A stretch of 12,096 bases of DNA from positions 5,893 through 17,988 of the forward strand of contig DHMB01000025.1 of assembly GCA_002405565.1 (NCBI GenBank), written 5' to 3'. How positions within the stretch are numbered: position 1 is the first letter of the stretch; each line of letters starts with the position of its first letter. The notes under the pieces were generated by a model. The model ran no database searches, was not told the origin of the DNA, and worked only from the letters and a program-made list of their open reading frames with translations. Made by a program: the position numbers and the translations under genes. This DNA is from Clostridiales bacterium UBA4653. GTDB lineage: Bacteria > Bacillota > Clostridia > Oscillospirales > CAG-272. Below, one piece after another: positions 1-7,277 of the stretch.

Positions 1-714
1 GCGCTTTTGCTTGCCGTTGCATGTATCAATTTCAATGCCGACCAGACAATCGTCGGCACGGCGATGAACATGCTCGCAACAGCGGCGGCAACCGTAATAA
101 TCAAGGCGATAAACACATCGAAAAGCGCCGGAAACGTTTCTTCCGTTATTGAGTATATTAAGCCGAAGGAAGCGTTTATGATAAGAATCGGCAAATATTT
201 CGAGCTCAGCTGGTTTGCGATTATAACAGTTGTTTTGCTTGTGGCGGCATATGTAACGCTTTATAAAACCAAGTTCGGACTTCGCCTCATGGCTTGCGGA
301 GAATATCCGCAGGCGGCGGCGAGCGTCGGTATAAATGTTTACGCAATGAGATACGCCGGCGTGCTTATTTCCGGTGCGCTCGGCGGCATAGGCGGACTTT
401 CATATATCACAGCGGGCGCCAGCGAGTGGAAGTTTGAAGAGGGCGTTGCCGGCTTTGGCTTCCTTGCGCTTGCCGTTATGATTTTCGGTCAATGGAAGCC
501 GACGAGAATTGCGCTTGCGGCGTTGCTTTTCGGTGTTTTCAGAGCACTTTCAAACGTAAAAGAGGCAATTCCGGTGCTTGCATCGCTCAAAATACCCGGT
601 CAGATATACACAATGATGCCTTACATCATTTCGCTTATCGTTCTCGCGTTTACATCCAAGAAGTCACGCGCGCCGAAGGCGGAAGGCATACCTTACGACA
701 AAGGTCAGAGATAA
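1..714 (+). CDS. ABC transporter permease, nucleoside/simple-sugar type (5' truncated)
   Basis: This is the C-terminal part of an inner-membrane permease of the BPD_transp_2 type, the second permease of BmpA-linked nucleoside or simple-sugar importers (NupQ/YufQ-like). The reading frame is open from base 1 with no stop, so the gene begins upstream; the TTG at position 7 is only an internal Leu codon. About 237 residues are visible against roughly 300-320 for the family. Several hydrophobic membrane segments are separated by short loops. The cytoplasmic loop with LRLMACGEYPQAAASVGINV followed by MRYAGVLISGALGGIGG is the family's conserved ATPase-coupling region, and it matches NupQ-type proteins from memory. 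The C-terminus is basic and hydrophilic. The ATPase, first permease and lipoprotein receptor would be expected upstream. Family is quite secure; substrate (purine nucleosides favoured) is inference. Confidence 0.88.
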   Translation, partial: ALLLAVACINFNADQTIVGTAMNMLATAAATVIIKAINTSKSAGNVSSVIEYIKPKEAFMIRIGKYFELSWFAIITVVLLVAAYVTLYKTKFGLRLMACGEYPQAAASVGINVYAMRYAGVLISGALGGIGGLSYITAGASEWKFEEGVAGFGFLALAVMIFGQWKPTRIALAALLFGVFRALSNVKEAIPVLASLKIPGQIYTMMPYIISLIVLAFTSKKSRAPKAEGIPYDKGQR

Positions 715-733
715 GGGCCTGATTTCAAGCAAA

Positions 734-773
734 AAATTCCTGCCTGCGATACAGCGGGCAGGAATTTCTTTTG
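734..773 (+). terminator. Rho-independent terminator of the ABC permease operon
   Basis: A 14-bp stem (AAATTCCTGCCTGC at 734-747, pairing with 754-767, one T-G wobble) encloses the six-base loop GATACA. It is followed by TTTCTTTT-like sequence. It lies 20 bases after the permease stop codon and closes the upstream transport operon. Confidence 0.85.
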
Positions 774-789
774 AAAAGGGAAAAACCTC

Positions 790-818
790 TTGCAAAAGTC
801 GACAAAATATATTAAAAT
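790..818 (+). promoter_or_regulatory. Candidate sigma-A promoter for the DMT transporter
   Basis: TTGCAA (790-795) and TAAAAT (813-818) are separated by 17 bases, between the preceding terminator and the transporter start. Start of transcription would be near 825, giving a leader of about 37 bases. The match is good but not perfect and is seen by eye only. Confidence 0.5.
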
Positions 819-861
819 ACCAAATGCCGCATGGCACAGTTTTTTTCAAGAGGAAATCATA

Positions 862-1806
862 ATGAAAAATGTAAAGGGAAGTCTTATATTGCTCATAACC
901 GCCCTCATCTGGGGCACGGCTTTCGTTGCGCAGACGTCGGCGTCAGAAACGGTAAGCGCGTTTACTTTCAATATGGGAAGGTCTGTTGTCGCGGCGCTGT
1001 TTTTGCTTATTGTCATCGGAATAAGAAAGCTGATATACATAAAAAAGAAACCGGAAAACCCCGTCGCATATTCGCGCAGACAGACGATTATTGGCGGAAT
1101 TATATGCGGAATTGTGCTTTTCGGCGCAACGAATTTTCAGCAGTTTGGAATAGAGCTGTATCCGGAGGGAGTTGCGGCGTCGGGCAGAGCGGGATTTTTA
1201 ACGTCCACTTATGTCATAATGGTTGCTGTCGTGGCGGTGTTCCTCGGGAAAAAGTCTCATCCGCTTGTGTGGGTCTCCGTTGTCGGGTGCATAGGCGGAA
1301 TGTATATGCTTTGCCTTTCGGGCGGCGTTTCGGGAATATATAAGGCGGATATTTTCCTCCTCATCTGCGCCGTTTGCTATACGGCTCATATAATCGCCGT
1401 TTCGTGTTTCCCGCGTGCGGACGGCATTGTCCTTTCGTTTATTCAGTTTGCCGTGTGCGGTGCGCTTTCGTGCATTGCAATGATAATTTCCGGCAGTGGT
1501 GACGCTTCGGCTTTGCTTTCTGTCAAGTTTGAACTCTTCTTTGCGGGAATTATGTCAAGCGGAATTGCATATACACTCCAGATAATCGGTCAGAAATATG
1601 CAGAACCTGCTGTGGCTTCGATTGTCCTCAGTCTTGAATCCGTATTTTCCGCGCTTGCGGGCTGGATAATTCTTGACGAAAGACTGAGTGGCAGAGAGCT
1701 TATCGGCTGCGCATTGGTCTTTGTGTCGGTTCTGCTCGCACAGATTCCGAGCTTCTTTGCCAAAAAGTCGTCGACGGAAGAAAATAAATCCGAAAAAACG
1801 GCATAA
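862..1806 (+). CDS. DMT-superfamily (EamA) transporter, 314 aa
   Basis: A polytopic membrane protein of the drug/metabolite transporter superfamily with two EamA repeats, roughly residues 5-145 and 160-300, and about ten hydrophobic segments. The first helix carries ALIWGTAFVAQ, a typical EamA opening. The last repeat has ASIVLSLESVFSALAGWIIL then DERLSGRELIGCALV, the conserved C-terminal EamA signature. Such proteins usually export amino acids or small metabolites; the substrate cannot be read from the sequence. I chose ATG 862 because AAGAGGA (848-854) sits 7 bases upstream. The 24 codons from the upstream TTG at 790 have no ribosome site and overlap the promoter. The C-terminal tail is charged and hydrophilic (KKSSTEENKSEKTA). 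The gene appears monocistronic, with its own promoter and a convergent terminator. Confidence 0.9.
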   Translation: MKNVKGSLILLITALIWGTAFVAQTSASETVSAFTFNMGRSVVAALFLLIVIGIRKLIYIKKKPENPVAYSRRQTIIGGIICGIVLFGATNFQQFGIELYPEGVAASGRAGFLTSTYVIMVAVVAVFLGKKSHPLVWVSVVGCIGGMYMLCLSGGVSGIYKADIFLLICAVCYTAHIIAVSCFPRADGIVLSFIQFAVCGALSCIAMIISGSGDASALLSVKFELFFAGIMSSGIAYTLQIIGQKYAEPAVASIVLSLESVFSALAGWIILDERLSGRELIGCALVFVSVLLAQIPSFFAKKSSTEENKSEKTA

Positions 1807-1837
1807 AAAACAGGGGAAATTAAATTCCCATGTTTTT
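1806..1837. terminator. Bidirectional terminator between the DMT gene and murE
   Basis: AAAAACA (1806-1812) pairs with TGTTTTT (1831-1837), and GGGAA (1814-1818) pairs with TTCCC (1825-1829), around an ATTAAA loop with one G/A mismatch. The A-rich and T-rich flanks give a T-tract in both directions. The hairpin starts at the last base of the DMT stop codon and overlaps the stop codon of the opposing murE-like gene (1836-1838), so one element probably ends both transcripts. Confidence 0.65.
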
Positions 1838-3293
1838 AAGTTCCGACCTTTATCTTTTCACCGAGATACTTCATCACAAGCTCCCGTTCGTCGAATGGGA
1901 GTTTTTTTCTGTCTATAAGCTGATAGTTTTCGTGACCCTTTCCCGCAAGAAGAACGATATCGCCGGGCTCCGAAATTTCGACAGCATAGCGGATTGCATC
2001 CTCTCTGCCTGCAAATTTTGCATATGGCGCGGTGACGTTTTCGGCGATTTCGTCGATTATCTTTTCGGGACTTTCGGTGTCGGGATTGTCGCTTGTTATT
2101 ATGCAGAAATCGGCGTTTGACGCCGCTTTTCCGAGGTCGTGACGGCGGAGCTGAGTCCGACAGCCGACCGAGCCGAACAGGCATATGAGCCGCAGGGGGG
2201 CACATTCCCTCAGCGCGTCGATTGCCTTTTCGAGACTTTCGCCGTTGTGCGCATAGTCGATGACGAATGTCGCGCTTCCGGGAACAGACACCGTTTCAAA
2301 TCTGCCGGGAACGGAGACTGTCGGCAGGGCGTCGGCGCAGGCTTTTACGCTGACCCCGAGAAGGGAACATGCCGCAATCGCCGCGAGCGAATTATAAACC
2401 GAAAAGTCGCCCGGGAACGGTACGCACGCGGGAGTGCACACTCCGCCATGAATCACCGTAAACCCTTTGCCAAGCGTATTTTCAAGCGATGAAAGCTCAG
2501 CGGCGCGAAAGTCACTTTCGGAGTTTATCGAATAGGTTATGACGCTTCCTTTTGCCGCCGCGGAAAATTCTTTATAAAAAGCGTCGTCCGCGTTGAGAAC
2601 GGCGTGACCGGAGAGGGAAAAAAGCGACTTTTTACAGTCCTTGTAGTTTTCAAAATCCGGGTGCTCGCCTGGGCCGATATGGTCGGGGGAGAGATTGGTC
2701 ATCACAGCGGCGAAAAACGGTATCCCGCGCACCCTGCCCATGAGCATTGCCTGAGATGAGACTTCGATTGCGGCGCATTTACAGCCGTTATCAACCATTT
2801 CACGAAGCGCACGGAAAAGCTCATAGCTTTCCGGCGTTGTGTTTTCGGTCGGATAGTGCCTGTCGCCAACGGTTATTCCGCAGGTGCCGATCAGCCCTGT
2901 TTTTATGCCGGCTGACTCAAGAATGTGGCGCACCATATGGGCGACGGTCGACTTTCCCTTTGTTCCCGTTATGCCGATCACCTTTATTTCTTTTTCCGGA
3001 TGAGAGAAAAATTCCGCCGAAACATCTGCAAGGGCGGCGCGACAGTCATCTGTCATTATCTGAACTGCGTCAGGCGGGAGGGGGAGCTTTCTTTCGCAAA
3101 GAAATGCCCGCGAGCCTCTGTCATATGCGCTCTGCGCATAGTCATGACCGTCTGCCCTTGTGCCTCTTATGCAGACAAAAAGCGAGCCGGGAGCGGCGTT
3201 TTTTGAATTATAGCACACGGAGGAAATTTCAATTTCGGGGATGACGTCCGCTTTGTGCGGGATATTTTTCAGAAGCGAGGAAAGACTTTTCAT
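1836..3293 (-). CDS. murE: MurE-like UDP-MurNAc-tripeptide synthetase, 485 aa, unusual specificity motif
   Basis: A cytoplasmic Mur ligase that adds the third amino acid, usually a diamino acid, to UDP-MurNAc-L-Ala-D-Glu using ATP. The N-terminal UDP-MurNAc domain spans about 1-100. The central ATPase domain has GITGTKGKST (107-116), the TTPE loop (152-155), IEVSS (176-180) and YKDCKKSLF, whose Lys221 is at the carbamylated-lysine position. The C-terminal domain has DYAHN (346-350) and AGKGHENYQ (450-458). The specificity motif reads DNPD (402-405), where meso-DAP enzymes carry DNPR; the usual glycine-rich DRD segment is also altered (GSVGCRTQLRR, from 375). Length is normal. ATG 3293 is preferred over GTG 3299: AAGGA, directly after the racemase stop, is 7 bases from the ATG but only 1 from the GTG. 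It is the last gene of an operon with a racemase and an ATP-grasp ligase, so it is probably not the dcw-cluster copy. The family is firm; the added residue (L-Lys, L-Orn or other) is inferred. Confidence 0.9.
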   Translation of the reverse strand: MKSLSSLLKNIPHKADVIPEIEISSVCYNSKNAAPGSLFVCIRGTRADGHDYAQSAYDRGSRAFLCERKLPLPPDAVQIMTDDCRAALADVSAEFFSHPEKEIKVIGITGTKGKSTVAHMVRHILESAGIKTGLIGTCGITVGDRHYPTENTTPESYELFRALREMVDNGCKCAAIEVSSQAMLMGRVRGIPFFAAVMTNLSPDHIGPGEHPDFENYKDCKKSLFSLSGHAVLNADDAFYKEFSAAAKGSVITYSINSESDFRAAELSSLENTLGKGFTVIHGGVCTPACVPFPGDFSVYNSLAAIAACSLLGVSVKACADALPTVSVPGRFETVSVPGSATFVIDYAHNGESLEKAIDALRECAPLRLICLFGSVGCRTQLRRHDLGKAASNADFCIITSDNPDTESPEKIIDEIAENVTAPYAKFAGREDAIRYAVEISEPGDIVLLAGKGHENYQLIDRKKLPFDERELVMKYLGEKIKVGT

Positions 3294-3305
3294 TTGCACA
3301 TCCTT

Positions 3306-4037
3306 TTATGTATTGTATATTCCGTCAAACCCGAAGGGGACTGCGCCGCAAAGGGTGATTGCGTTTTTCGCGAGCACGAAAAGCGAATCGACGGTTATAT
3401 CTTTTTCCGTCATCTGTTCTTTCGGAAGAAGGGAAAGCTCCGTGCAGCCGAGGATGAGATAATCGCAACCGCGGGCGACGAGCCCTTCGGCAATTTTATT
3501 GAATCTGTTCATATCGGGCTCGGCTGACGCTTTTATGCTTCCGTAAATTATCTCCATAAGCCCCCGCTGACCGTCATCGTCCGGCACGACGTATTCCATT
3601 CCGAGCCGCTCACATTCGCGCCTGTAAGAGCCGGAAAGAATTGTGCCGTCCGTTGCCATAATTCCGACCTTTTTTGCGCCCTTCGCCTTTGCGTGCTCCG
3701 CCGTCTCGCGGACAATATTCAGTACAGGCACAGGGGAGAAGGCGTCAAGCTCGTCGAAAAAGAAATGTGCGGTATTACATGGGACGGCGATTATCTCCGC
3801 CCCCGCGGAGGCGAGCTTTCTGACGTCTTCCTTCATTTTCGGAAGAGGGGAGACATGGCTTTTTCCCGTTATAAAATCGGTTCTGTCCGGCGTTGACGCT
3901 CCGCTTATGACGATCACATCGAGATGATCCTGGTCGCAAAGGGCTTTTGTGTGCTTTGTTATAAGCTCATAAAAATACACGCCCGCAAGCGGCCCGAGTC
4001 CGCCGAGAATTCCGAGAACTTTCTTCGGATGTGACAT
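3306..4037 (-). CDS. Aspartate/glutamate racemase family protein, 243 aa
   Basis: A cofactor-independent racemase of the Asp/Glu/hydantoin racemase superfamily, which interconverts L and D amino acids with a two-cysteine acid/base pair. The start GILGGLGPLAG (9-19) is typical of aspartate racemases. The two catalytic cysteines are Cys87 in PCNTAH and Cys198 in LGCTELSLL. Length is typical. It sits between the ATP-grasp ligase and the murE-like gene. Its ATG directly follows the TAA of the ligase (TAAATG), with GGAG 8 bases upstream inside the ligase gene, which suggests translational coupling. Known family members make D-Asp or D-Glu. Next to a D-aspartate-ligase-like protein, D-Asp is the better guess, but D-Glu for the stem peptide cannot be excluded from sequence. 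No signal peptide; cytoplasmic. Confidence 0.88.
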   Translation of the reverse strand: MSHPKKVLGILGGLGPLAGVYFYELITKHTKALCDQDHLDVIVISGASTPDRTDFITGKSHVSPLPKMKEDVRKLASAGAEIIAVPCNTAHFFFDELDAFSPVPVLNIVRETAEHAKAKGAKKVGIMATDGTILSGSYRRECERLGMEYVVPDDDGQRGLMEIIYGSIKASAEPDMNRFNKIAEGLVARGCDYLILGCTELSLLPKEQMTEKDITVDSLFVLAKNAITLCGAVPFGFDGIYNT

Positions 4038-5258
4038 TTATATATCTCCGTTTTTTCTGTATTTTCCGTAATAACGGAAGTTGTGCACGGCGACAAAAAA
4101 CAGCCTCTTAGGATTTTTCAAATCTTTTCTATACCAAAGCGAAGAGAATGATTTCCCGCTCCGCACAAGGCTTTTCAGCTTTTTCGCCGTCTCTTTGTCT
4201 ACATATTTATATATGATGGGCTTCGGAACCGTATGCCAGAAAACTTCGGTCTGGCAGATTTCGCAGTCGCCGGAAAGCAGACCGTGACGGTCATAGATTA
4301 CGGTCTTTGCGATGTTTTGTCCCGCCGAGGTGACATAATAATTGCTTCTGCCCTGGCGCAGGTTGACCTCGAACACCTTGAACTTTCCGTCGCGCGAGTC
4401 GTATTTTATATCAAAATTCGAAAAGCCCATATAGCCGATCTCATCAAGAAATTTTATAAGAATTTCGGTAATTTCGGGATGACTTTCGGTTATGACGGCT
4501 GTGTGATTGCCGAGTCCCTTCGGCGTGTGCTCCTCAAGCAATACATGACCGAGACACGCTTTTTTAACTTTTCCGTCCGTGCCGGAATAGCAGGTGAGAA
4601 CGTACATCCTGTCATCTCCGCCTGGTATCATATCCTGAATTATGAGCGATTCTTCATAGCCTGCGCCGAAGATTTTTCCCGCAATCGCCTTTGCTTCATC
4701 TTCTGTTTTTGCGCAGTAGACCTTTTTCATTCCGTCAAACGGGTGTTTCCAGTATGACGAGGAATGAGACGGCTTGATTATCACGGGGTATGAAAAGCCG
4801 AGAATCTCTTCGGAGAGAGAATCCGCTTTGTCATCCGGGCGGAGAATGAACGTTTTCGGATAGGGAATTCCGTATTTTTCGCACATCGAATAAAACGATT
4901 CCTTTGTCCCGAGCGTCTCCGACATGTCGGCTGTGACGCACGGGCAGAAATAATATTTTGAAAGCACATCTCTGTTGCGGATGATCATTTCGGCATATTC
5001 GTCCGTACAGCCGAAGAGATAAAGCTCCTCGCCAGCGTGATTCTCGGCAAATGAGATGAGAAGGGGAACGGTTACATTGTCATCCGAAAGCCCTTTTTCG
5101 ACCGCGAATTTTACTATATCGCTGTGATTTGTAGTCCCGAGGGGATATTTTCCGAACGCATGCGAAACTGCGTCGCAATATTCGGAAAATGCGCGCGCAA
5201 CACTATATGAATTAAGATCCGCGCCGAGGAGCACGGGCGTAATTTTTGCGGAATTCAA
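4038..5258 (-). CDS. ATP-grasp ligase resembling peptidoglycan D-aspartate ligase (Aslfm), 406 aa
   Basis: An ATP-grasp carboxylate-amine ligase. Visible landmarks are an N-terminal domain starting ITPVLLGADLNSYSVARAF (6-24), IPYPKTFIL (131-139), the ATP lysine region YPVIIKPS (157-164, Lys162), IIQDMIPGGDD (206-216) and the metal-binding core GFSNFDIKYD (278-287) with FEVNLRQGR (296-304; Glu297 and Asn299). From memory this pattern, including the LLG-D-N start, CLGH and NLRQGRS, is that of Aslfm of Enterococcus faecium and its lactic-acid-bacterial relatives. Aslfm activates D-Asp and adds it to the epsilon-amino group of L-Lys3 in UDP-MurNAc-pentapeptide. Length agrees. The start is TTG, supported by AAGAGG 8 bases upstream; the next in-frame Met is residue 91, past conserved sequence. 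First gene of the operon with the racemase and MurE. Substrate assignment is inference from similarity plus neighbours. Confidence 0.8.
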   Translation of the reverse strand: MNSAKITPVLLGADLNSYSVARAFSEYCDAVSHAFGKYPLGTTNHSDIVKFAVEKGLSDDNVTVPLLISFAENHAGEELYLFGCTDEYAEMIIRNRDVLSKYYFCPCVTADMSETLGTKESFYSMCEKYGIPYPKTFILRPDDKADSLSEEILGFSYPVIIKPSHSSSYWKHPFDGMKKVYCAKTEDEAKAIAGKIFGAGYEESLIIQDMIPGGDDRMYVLTCYSGTDGKVKKACLGHVLLEEHTPKGLGNHTAVITESHPEITEILIKFLDEIGYMGFSNFDIKYDSRDGKFKVFEVNLRQGRSNYYVTSAGQNIAKTVIYDRHGLLSGDCEICQTEVFWHTVPKPIIYKYVDKETAKKLKSLVRSGKSFSSLWYRKDLKNPKRLFFVAVHNFRYYGKYRKNGDI

Positions 5259-5292
5259 AATAAAAACCTCTTATAAAACCTTTGATAGAGAT

Positions 5293-5301
5293 AGTATATC
5301 A
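5293..5301 (-). promoter_or_regulatory. Extended -10 promoter for the ligase-racemase-murE operon
   Basis: On the minus strand TGATATACT forms an extended -10 element (TGn plus TATACT), about 35 bases upstream of the TTG start. No good -35 hexamer is seen 16-18 bases upstream, as is common for extended -10 promoters. It lies between the ATPase terminator and the ligase ribosome site. Confidence 0.5.
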
Positions 5302-5332
5302 CAAAATACGGAAAAATAAATAGCAAAATAAT

Positions 5333-5362
5333 AAAAACGGAGTGAATTTTCACTCCGTTTTT
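5333..5362 (-). terminator. Terminator of the metal-efflux operon
   Basis: A perfect 12-bp stem, AAAAACGGAGTG (5333-5344) with 5351-5362, encloses the loop AATTTT. On the minus strand it is followed by a T-rich run (TTTTTATTATTTT). It begins four bases past the ATPase stop codon (5367-5369) and separates this operon from the ligase promoter. Confidence 0.88.
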
Positions 5363-5366
5363 GTCT

Positions 5367-7262
5367 TTAAGAATTTTGTTTACCGCTGTCGCTTTTGATT
5401 TTCAATGCTCTTGTTGCATTGAGCACCGCAATGACCATTACGCCGACGTCGGCGAAAATTGCGACCCACATATTTGCCTTGCCGATTGCGCCGAGGATAA
5501 GACATACGAGCTTGACAGCAAGCGCAAACGTTATGTTTTCCTTGACTATTTTCAGCGTTTTTCTGGATATCTTCATCGCAAGAGCAATCTTTGAGGGTTT
5601 ATCGTCCATCAGGACAACGTCTGCCGCCTCGATTGCCGCGTCGCTGCCGAGCGCACCCATCGCAATTCCGATGTCCGCACGGGAGAGAACGGGCGCGTCG
5701 TTTATTCCGTCGCCGACGAACGCCAGCGTTTCGCCCTTCTGCTTTCCGGCAAGGAGCTTTTCAACCTCGCTGACCTTGTCGGCGGGGAGGAGCTCGCTCT
5801 TGACTGTGTCTATTCCGAGGTTACCGGCAACCTTTTCGGCTGTGGCTTTTGAGTCGCCTGTCAGCATGACGGTTTTTATTCCTGCCGCTTTGAGCTCTGT
5901 CATCGCCTGTTTGGAATCGGGCTTGACGACATCTGAAATTGTGATACAGCCGATATATTTTCCGTCCTTTGCAACGTAGACAACCGTTCCGTCATTATGC
6001 TCGGATGTGATAGTTGCACCGCAAAGTGCCATGAGCTTTTTGTTGCCCGCGCAAATCGTGCTTCCGTCGACAGTAGCGCTGACGCCGTGTCCTGCAATCT
6101 CTTTGATATCGCCCGCGTCATCCTGCGAGATCTCTTTTCCGTAAGCCGCTCTGATGCTCTGGCTTATCGGGTGACTTGCCGCGCTTTCCGCAAGCGCGGC
6201 AAGGCGGAGAAGATCATCTTTTGATACGCCGTCTTCGGGGTAAATTCCCGTGACCTCGAACACGCCCTTTGTAAGCGTGCCGGTCTTATCAAACACGGCA
6301 TATTTCGTGTTTGAAAGCGCTTCGAGATAGTTTGAACCTTTTACAAGAATACCGTTTTTGGATGCGCAACCGATTCCGCTGAAAAAGCTCATCGGGATTG
6401 AAATAACAAGGGCGCACGGACAGCTGATTACAAGGAAAGTAAACGCTCTTGTCAGCCAGGACTGCCATTCGGACGGATTTCCCGCAATTACGTTGAATAT
6501 CGGCGGGACGGCAGCCAGAATGAGCGCACCTGCGCAGACAATTGGGGTATAATAGCGGGCAAACTTCGTTATAAAGTTTTCCGAGCGGGACTTTTTCATA
6601 CTTGAATTCTCAACAAGGTCGAGAATTTTGGAAGCCGTCGACTCGCCGAAGCTCTTTGTCGTTTTCACGCGGATGACGCCCGTCATATTGACAGAACCGC
6701 TTATGACCTCATCACCGATTTTTGCATTGCGGGGAAGACTTTCGCCTGTCAGCGCGCTTGTGTTGAGAGTCGTGCTTCCTTCTTCGATTATGCCGTCTAT
6801 CGGCACTTTTTCGCCGGGATTGACGGTTATAACCGTGCCGATTTCAACCTCCGAGGGGTCAACACGGACGAGCTTTCCGTCCTTTTCGATGTTTGCATAG
6901 TCAGGACGGATGTCCATAAGAGCGGAGATATTCTTTCTGCTCTTGCCGACGGCAATGCTCTGGAAGAGCTCGCCAATCTGATAGAACAGCATAACGGCAA
7001 CGCCCTCTTTGAAGTCGCCGAGGCCGATTGCACCGACCGTCGCGACAGCCATAAGGAAGTTTTCGTCAAATACCTGCCCATGGAAAATTCCGAGGACGGC
7101 TTTTTTGAGAATGTCATAACCTATGACAAAATAGGGAACAAGATAAATTGCAATCATCAGGTACTTGTTCAGTTCAAGAAACTTGTCGAGAACAAGCGCG
7201 ACGGCAAGCAACACCGTTGACGCGATTATTCTGATGAGAACCCGTTTTTGTTTTCTTGTCAT
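5367..7262 (-). CDS. cadA: P1B-2-type heavy-metal efflux ATPase (Zn/Cd/Pb), 631 aa
   Basis: A membrane P-type ATPase that exports soft divalent metals. In order: paired N-terminal helices (about 8-60) and two more (about 68-105), actuator loop with TGES (172-175), a helix with the metal-binding CPC (281-283), phosphorylation site DKTGTLTKG (Asp325), ATP-domain SHP (363-365), hinge TGDSKAT (468-474) and GDGINDAP (517-524). The last two helices carry Lys584 and Asp605-Val-Gly, the transmembrane residues that with CPC mark the Zn/Cd/Pb subgroup (ZntA/CadA). The protein lacks any N-terminal HMA domain; that domain is encoded separately just upstream. AGAGG sits about 9 bases before the ATG. Third gene of the operon with the sensor and HMA protein, and probably induced by metal. 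The choice between Zn and Cd or Pb as physiological substrate is not readable. Confidence 0.94.
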   Translation of the reverse strand: MTRKQKRVLIRIIASTVLLAVALVLDKFLELNKYLMIAIYLVPYFVIGYDILKKAVLGIFHGQVFDENFLMAVATVGAIGLGDFKEGVAVMLFYQIGELFQSIAVGKSRKNISALMDIRPDYANIEKDGKLVRVDPSEVEIGTVITVNPGEKVPIDGIIEEGSTTLNTSALTGESLPRNAKIGDEVISGSVNMTGVIRVKTTKSFGESTASKILDLVENSSMKKSRSENFITKFARYYTPIVCAGALILAAVPPIFNVIAGNPSEWQSWLTRAFTFLVISCPCALVISIPMSFFSGIGCASKNGILVKGSNYLEALSNTKYAVFDKTGTLTKGVFEVTGIYPEDGVSKDDLLRLAALAESAASHPISQSIRAAYGKEISQDDAGDIKEIAGHGVSATVDGSTICAGNKKLMALCGATITSEHNDGTVVYVAKDGKYIGCITISDVVKPDSKQAMTELKAAGIKTVMLTGDSKATAEKVAGNLGIDTVKSELLPADKVSEVEKLLAGKQKGETLAFVGDGINDAPVLSRADIGIAMGALGSDAAIEAADVVLMDDKPSKIALAMKISRKTLKIVKENITFALAVKLVCLILGAIGKANMWVAIFADVGVMVIAVLNATRALKIKSDSGKQNS

Positions 7263-7277
7263 TTGAAATCGCCTCTC

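Noticed and set aside
790..861. N-terminal extension of the DMT transporter from a TTG
   Set aside because: It coincides with the -35 and -10 elements and has no ribosome site, and the EamA domain begins at the ATG at 862.
2747..3244. Plus-strand open frame opposite murE as a possible arginine-rich protein
   Set aside because: The Arg/Cys-rich composition is what an antisense frame of this coding strand gives; no independent support.
3297..3299. GTG as the murE start
   Set aside because: The AAGGA ribosome site is only one base from it but correctly spaced from the ATG at 3293.
5395..5979. Plus-strand open frame of 194 codons opposite the ATPase
   Set aside because: It mirrors the ATPase coding strand, resembles no known protein and has no upstream signals.
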